A DNA stretch of 8,990 nucleotides from Pseudomonadota bacterium (GTDB lineage: Bacteria > Pseudomonadota > Alphaproteobacteria > Sphingomonadales > Sphingomonadaceae): contig JAFABD010000102.1 of assembly GCA_023426225.1 (NCBI GenBank), positions 1 to 8,990 on the forward strand, given 5' to 3'. The first letter of the stretch is position 1; each line of letters starts with the position of its first letter. The translations under genes were made by a program, and so were the position numbers. A model generated the notes under the pieces. It saw nothing but the letters and a program-made list of their open reading frames with translations, had not been told where the DNA came from and did no database searches. Below, in pieces: positions 6,598 to 8,990 of the stretch.

Positions 6598-6622
6598 CGG
6601 CATCGGGGGGATTTGACGCACC

Positions 6623-7486
6623 ATGTTTCCGCTGATCGGCTTTGTCGTGCTGCTGGCGATGGTGTTCGGGGGATTCGCGATCACCGGCGGCGCGCTGGGG
6701 CCGGTGATGGAAGCGATTCCGCACGAGATGCTGATCATCGGCGGGGCCGCCGCAGGCGCATTGATCATTGGAAATTCAGGTACTTCGCTGAAGGCGCTGG
6801 CCGGCGGACTCGCGCGCGCGTTCAAGGGTCCGCGCTATCGCAAGCAGGATTATCTCGACACGATCTTCCTCGTTTCGCGGCTGATGAAGATGCTGCGGAC
6901 CGAAGGCCCGATCGCGCTCGAGAGCCATGTCGAGGCTCCCAATGCCTCGCCGATCTTTGCAGAATACCCCCGATTGGCTGCCGATCCGGCGCTGATCGGG
7001 CTGATTACCGACACTTTACGCCTCGTTGTGGTCTCTTCGGGGACCCTCGATGTCCATGCGGTCGAGGAGGTGATGGACAATGCGATCCGCACCCATCACC
7101 ACGCCGCGCAGGCCCCGCAGGCGACGCTCCAGGGGCTCGCCGACGCGCTGCCCGCGCTCGGCATCGTCGCCGCGGTGCTGGGCGTGGTCAAGACGATGGG
7201 GTCGATCGACAAGCCCCCCGCGATCCTGGGCGCGATGATCGGATCGGCGCTGGTCGGTACCTTCATGGGCGTGCTGCTCGCCTATGGCATCGTCGCCCCG
7301 CTCGCCAGCCGGCTGCAGCAGGTGATCGACGCCGATGCCGCGATCTACACCATGGTCAAGCAGATCATCATCGCCTCGCTCCACGGCCATCCGCAGCCGC
7401 TGGTGATCGAGGCGGCGCGATCGGGAATCGCGCACGAGAACCAGCCGGGCTTTGCCCAGGTGTTCGACGGCCTGCGCGGACGCTGA
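6623..7486 (+). CDS. motA: Flagellar motor stator protein MotA
   Basis: The product has 287 residues (E. coli MotA has 295). MotA is the four-helix inner-membrane subunit of the stator. With MotB it forms the proton channel and pushes on FliG in the rotor. Two membrane segments lie at about residues 3-22 and 36-51, a large cytoplasmic loop follows, and two more segments lie near 172-192 and 206-227. The loop contains 'RLMKMLRTEGPIALESHVE', where Arg92 and Glu100 align with the FliG-contacting Arg90 and Glu98 of E. coli. Pro177 ('LPALGIVAAVLGVV') and Pro226 ('YGIVAPLAS') match the functionally required Pro173 and Pro222. The ATG at 6623 begins 'MFPLIGFVVLLAMVFGGFAITGG', collinear with the E. 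coli start. Its ribosome binding site is weak: G-rich 6605-6610, 12 nt away. motB starts 7 bp downstream. Confidence 0.97.
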   Translation: MFPLIGFVVLLAMVFGGFAITGGALGPVMEAIPHEMLIIGGAAAGALIIGNSGTSLKALAGGLARAFKGPRYRKQDYLDTIFLVSRLMKMLRTEGPIALESHVEAPNASPIFAEYPRLAADPALIGLITDTLRLVVVSSGTLDVHAVEEVMDNAIRTHHHAAQAPQATLQGLADALPALGIVAAVLGVVKTMGSIDKPPAILGAMIGSALVGTFMGVLLAYGIVAPLASRLQQVIDADAAIYTMVKQIIIASLHGHPQPLVIEAARSGIAHENQPGFAQVFDGLRGR

Positions 7487-7493
7487 CCCGACC

Positions 7494-8414
7494 ATGGCCG
7501 CCGCCCGCGCTCCGCACGGTTCGAACCAGCCGCCGCGCATCATCGTCAAGAAGGTCTATGTCGAGGCGCATGCCGCGCACCATGGCGGCGCATGGAAAGT
7601 CGCCTATGCCGACTTCGTCACCGCGATGATGGCGTTTTTCCTGCTGATGTGGCTGCTGGGCGCGACGACCGAGAAACAGCGCAAGGCGCTCGCCGACTAT
7701 TTCGCGCCGACGCTGGTCGAGCTGCGCCAGAACAGCGCCGGATCGAACGGACTGTTCGGCGGCGAGGCGATCAACCAGCGCGACCATTATCCCAGCAAGG
7801 CGTCGCAGACGGGCACCAAGTCGCTGACCGTTCCCGTCGGCGGCGCGGGCGGCAACGAGGTCGGCACCGGGCAGAAAGGCACGCTGAAGGACCAGCGCGC
7901 GCTGACCGCGCAGGACCAGAAGAATTTCGACGCCACCGCGCGGCGCATCCAGGCGCGGATGCGCGCCACCCCCGCGCTCGCCGGGCTGGCGCGGCACGTC
8001 CGCTTCGTCCCGACGCGCGACGGGATGCGCATCGACCTGCTCGACGACGCCAATTACTCGATGTTCGACCTGGGAACGACCGCACTCGTCCCCGCCGCGA
8101 GCACGCTGATCGGCACGATCGCCGAATCGATCCGCGGGCTGGAGAACCCGATCATGATCCGCGGCCATACCGACAGCCTGGGCTATGGCGACCCGCGCGC
8201 GATGAACAACTGGATGCTGTCGAGCGGGCGTGCCGAAGCCACGCGCCGCCGGCTGGCGAGCGGCGGCGTGGCGGAAGCGCGGTTCGAGCGGATCGAGGGC
8301 GTCGCCGATCGCGAACCGCTGATCGTCGACACCCCCGCCGACCCGCGCAACCGCCGCGTGGCGATCACGCTGCTCTATCGCCGGATCATGGACCAGCCGG
8401 CACGGGCGCGCTGA
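7494..8414 (+). CDS. motB: Flagellar motor stator protein MotB
   Basis: The product has 306 residues from ATG 7494 (E. coli MotB has 308). MotB anchors the stator to peptidoglycan and carries the proton-binding residue. A cytoplasmic N-terminus ('PPRIIVKKVYVEAHAAHHGGAWKVAYAD') leads into one membrane segment, about residues 40-56 ('DFVTAMMAFFLLMWLLG'). Asp40 is in the position of the essential Asp32 of E. coli, and the 'YADFVTAMMAFFLLMWL' context is the proton-type rather than the sodium (PomB) type. A Gly-rich linker lies around residues 112-130. An OmpA-like peptidoglycan-binding domain covers about 165-296 ('PIMIRGHTDSLGYGD', 'NNWMLSSGRAEATRRRL', 'DPRNRRVAITLLYR'). An upstream in-frame start at 7452 lies inside motA and would add 14 unrelated residues, so it is rejected. 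The start has no clear ribosome site, so coupling to motA is likely. Confidence 0.97.
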   Translation: MAAARAPHGSNQPPRIIVKKVYVEAHAAHHGGAWKVAYADFVTAMMAFFLLMWLLGATTEKQRKALADYFAPTLVELRQNSAGSNGLFGGEAINQRDHYPSKASQTGTKSLTVPVGGAGGNEVGTGQKGTLKDQRALTAQDQKNFDATARRIQARMRATPALAGLARHVRFVPTRDGMRIDLLDDANYSMFDLGTTALVPAASTLIGTIAESIRGLENPIMIRGHTDSLGYGDPRAMNNWMLSSGRAEATRRRLASGGVAEARFERIEGVADREPLIVDTPADPRNRRVAITLLYRRIMDQPARAR

Positions 8415-8442
8415 CGCCGCCCGCGCCGAATCGCCTGCCGAA

Positions 8443-8990
8443 TCAGAAGAACAGCTTGCGGATGCTCAGCCGAACGACGCGGCCGGTCGGATCGAGCAGG
8501 TCGGGCTGATAGCTGACCGGCACCTCGCCGATGCCGTTGGTCACGCGCTGGCGCGTGTCGAACAGATTGTCGACCGAGAAGGTGACGCGCGTGCCGCGCA
8601 GCCAGCGATGGTTGCGCACCAGCGAGCGCTGCATCCCCAGATCCGCGAACAGCCGCAGGTTGAGCGTCGCGAGGCTGCCGAAATGAAGCTGGTCGGTGCT
8701 GCCGAGCGCGCCGGTATAGACATCGGTCGCGCTCTGCCACTTGCCGATCAGCCGCACGCCGAGCCCGTCGCGCGCAAAGCCCGCCTGCGCCTCGACCTCG
8801 TGCTGCGGCTGACCGCCCGCGCTCCCCGTCGCGGCGCCGTTGAGCAGGTCGAGCACGGGCAAGCCGGCGCGGATGCGGACCTGATCCTTGAAATACCAGG
8901 TATGATAGAGGCTGAACTGGATCCGCCCCGCCAGCGCGCCATTGGGTCCGCCGAGCCGCCGGAAGCCGCCACCACCGCCGCCGCCTGGGC
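8443..8990 (-). CDS. TonB-dependent outer-membrane receptor, C-terminal part (5' end outside window)
   Basis: On the - strand the frame is open from the window edge at 8990 to the TGA at 8445-8443, leaving about 181 C-terminal residues. The TTG at 8862 is an internal leucine codon, not a start. Family marks are beta-barrel strands with alternating polarity ('GRIQFSLYHTWYFKDQVRIRAG', 'GLGVRLIGKWQSATDVY', 'LHFGSLATLNLRLFADLG'), the late segment 'GTRVTFSVDNLFDTRQRV', and the end 'DPTGRVVRLSIRKLFF' with a terminal aromatic residue, as expected for outer-membrane insertion. The visible N-terminal edge has seven consecutive glycines (8965-8985). Such receptors import iron chelates, vitamin B12, sugars or other ligands. 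The plug domain is not in the window, so no substrate can be assigned. It is convergent with motB and unrelated to the flagellar genes. Confidence 0.9.
   Translation of the reverse strand, partial: PGGGGGGGFRRLGGPNGALAGRIQFSLYHTWYFKDQVRIRAGLPVLDLLNGAATGSAGGQPQHEVEAQAGFARDGLGVRLIGKWQSATDVYTGALGSTDQLHFGSLATLNLRLFADLGMQRSLVRNHRWLRGTRVTFSVDNLFDTRQRVTNGIGEVPVSYQPDLLDPTGRVVRLSIRKLFF

Noticed and set aside
6577..7629. 350-codon + strand frame starting in the motA leader and covering motA out of frame
   Set aside because: The translation is very rich in Arg, Gly and Ala with no domain, and it lies entirely over motA and the motB start. It is a composition shadow.
8403..8427. GC hairpin between the convergent motB and receptor genes (GGCGCG 8405-8410 with CGCGCC 8422-8427)
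   Set aside because: It has six pairs with an 11-base loop, overlaps the motB stop, and has no T-run on either side. Such repeats are common at this base composition, so it is not a supported terminator.
1..8990. Possible mobile element, phage, defence or other novel gene system
   Set aside because: Every + strand gene is an identifiable flagellar or motor gene in standard order with uniform composition. There are no transposase-like frames, terminal repeats, tRNAs or CRISPR-type repeats.

Overview
This is a high-GC stretch from a flagellated alphaproteobacterium, most likely a sphingomonad (Sphingomonas or a close relative). Three things point there: strong G/C preference at third codon positions, a short FlgJ with no muramidase domain, and a partial TonB-dependent receptor of a type I associate with sphingomonads (glycine-rich run, 'SLYHTW', 'GLPVLDLLNGAA', 'HEVEAQAGF', terminal 'RKLFF'). 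The genus is an inference from recalled family features, not a database match.

Positions 1-6524 hold the distal part of a flagellar rod/hook operon, all on the + strand, in the classical order flgE (3' end only), flgF, flgG, flgH, flgI, flgJ, flgK, flgL. The genes are tightly packed. flgG/flgH overlap by 20 bp, flgI/flgJ by 4 bp (GTGA) and flgJ/flgK by 4 bp (ATGA). The other gaps are 8-27 bp. Nothing in this part looks like an internal promoter, so transcription probably enters from upstream of the window. The products build the hook (FlgE), the rod (FlgF, FlgG, with FlgJ as rod-assembly factor), the L and P rings (FlgH, FlgI) and the hook-filament junction (FlgK, FlgL).

A 98-bp gap (6525-6622) separates flgL from motA. 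It contains a candidate sigma-28 (FliA-type) promoter with exact 11-bp spacing, followed by a perfect 14-bp palindrome in the predicted motA leader. motA and motB (6623-8414) then encode the proton-type stator pair. The torque-generator genes therefore sit directly behind the structural operon but may be switched on separately, as late genes.

At 8443-8990 the - strand carries the 3' part of a TonB-dependent outer-membrane receptor, convergent with motB and separated from it by 28 bp. This marks the edge of the flagellar locus.

I see no mobile element, CRISPR array, tRNA, rRNA or defence system, and no previously undescribed system. The points most worth a second look are a FlgH with a type-I signal peptide and no lipobox cysteine, the motA promoter/leader structure, and the polyglycine run in the receptor.
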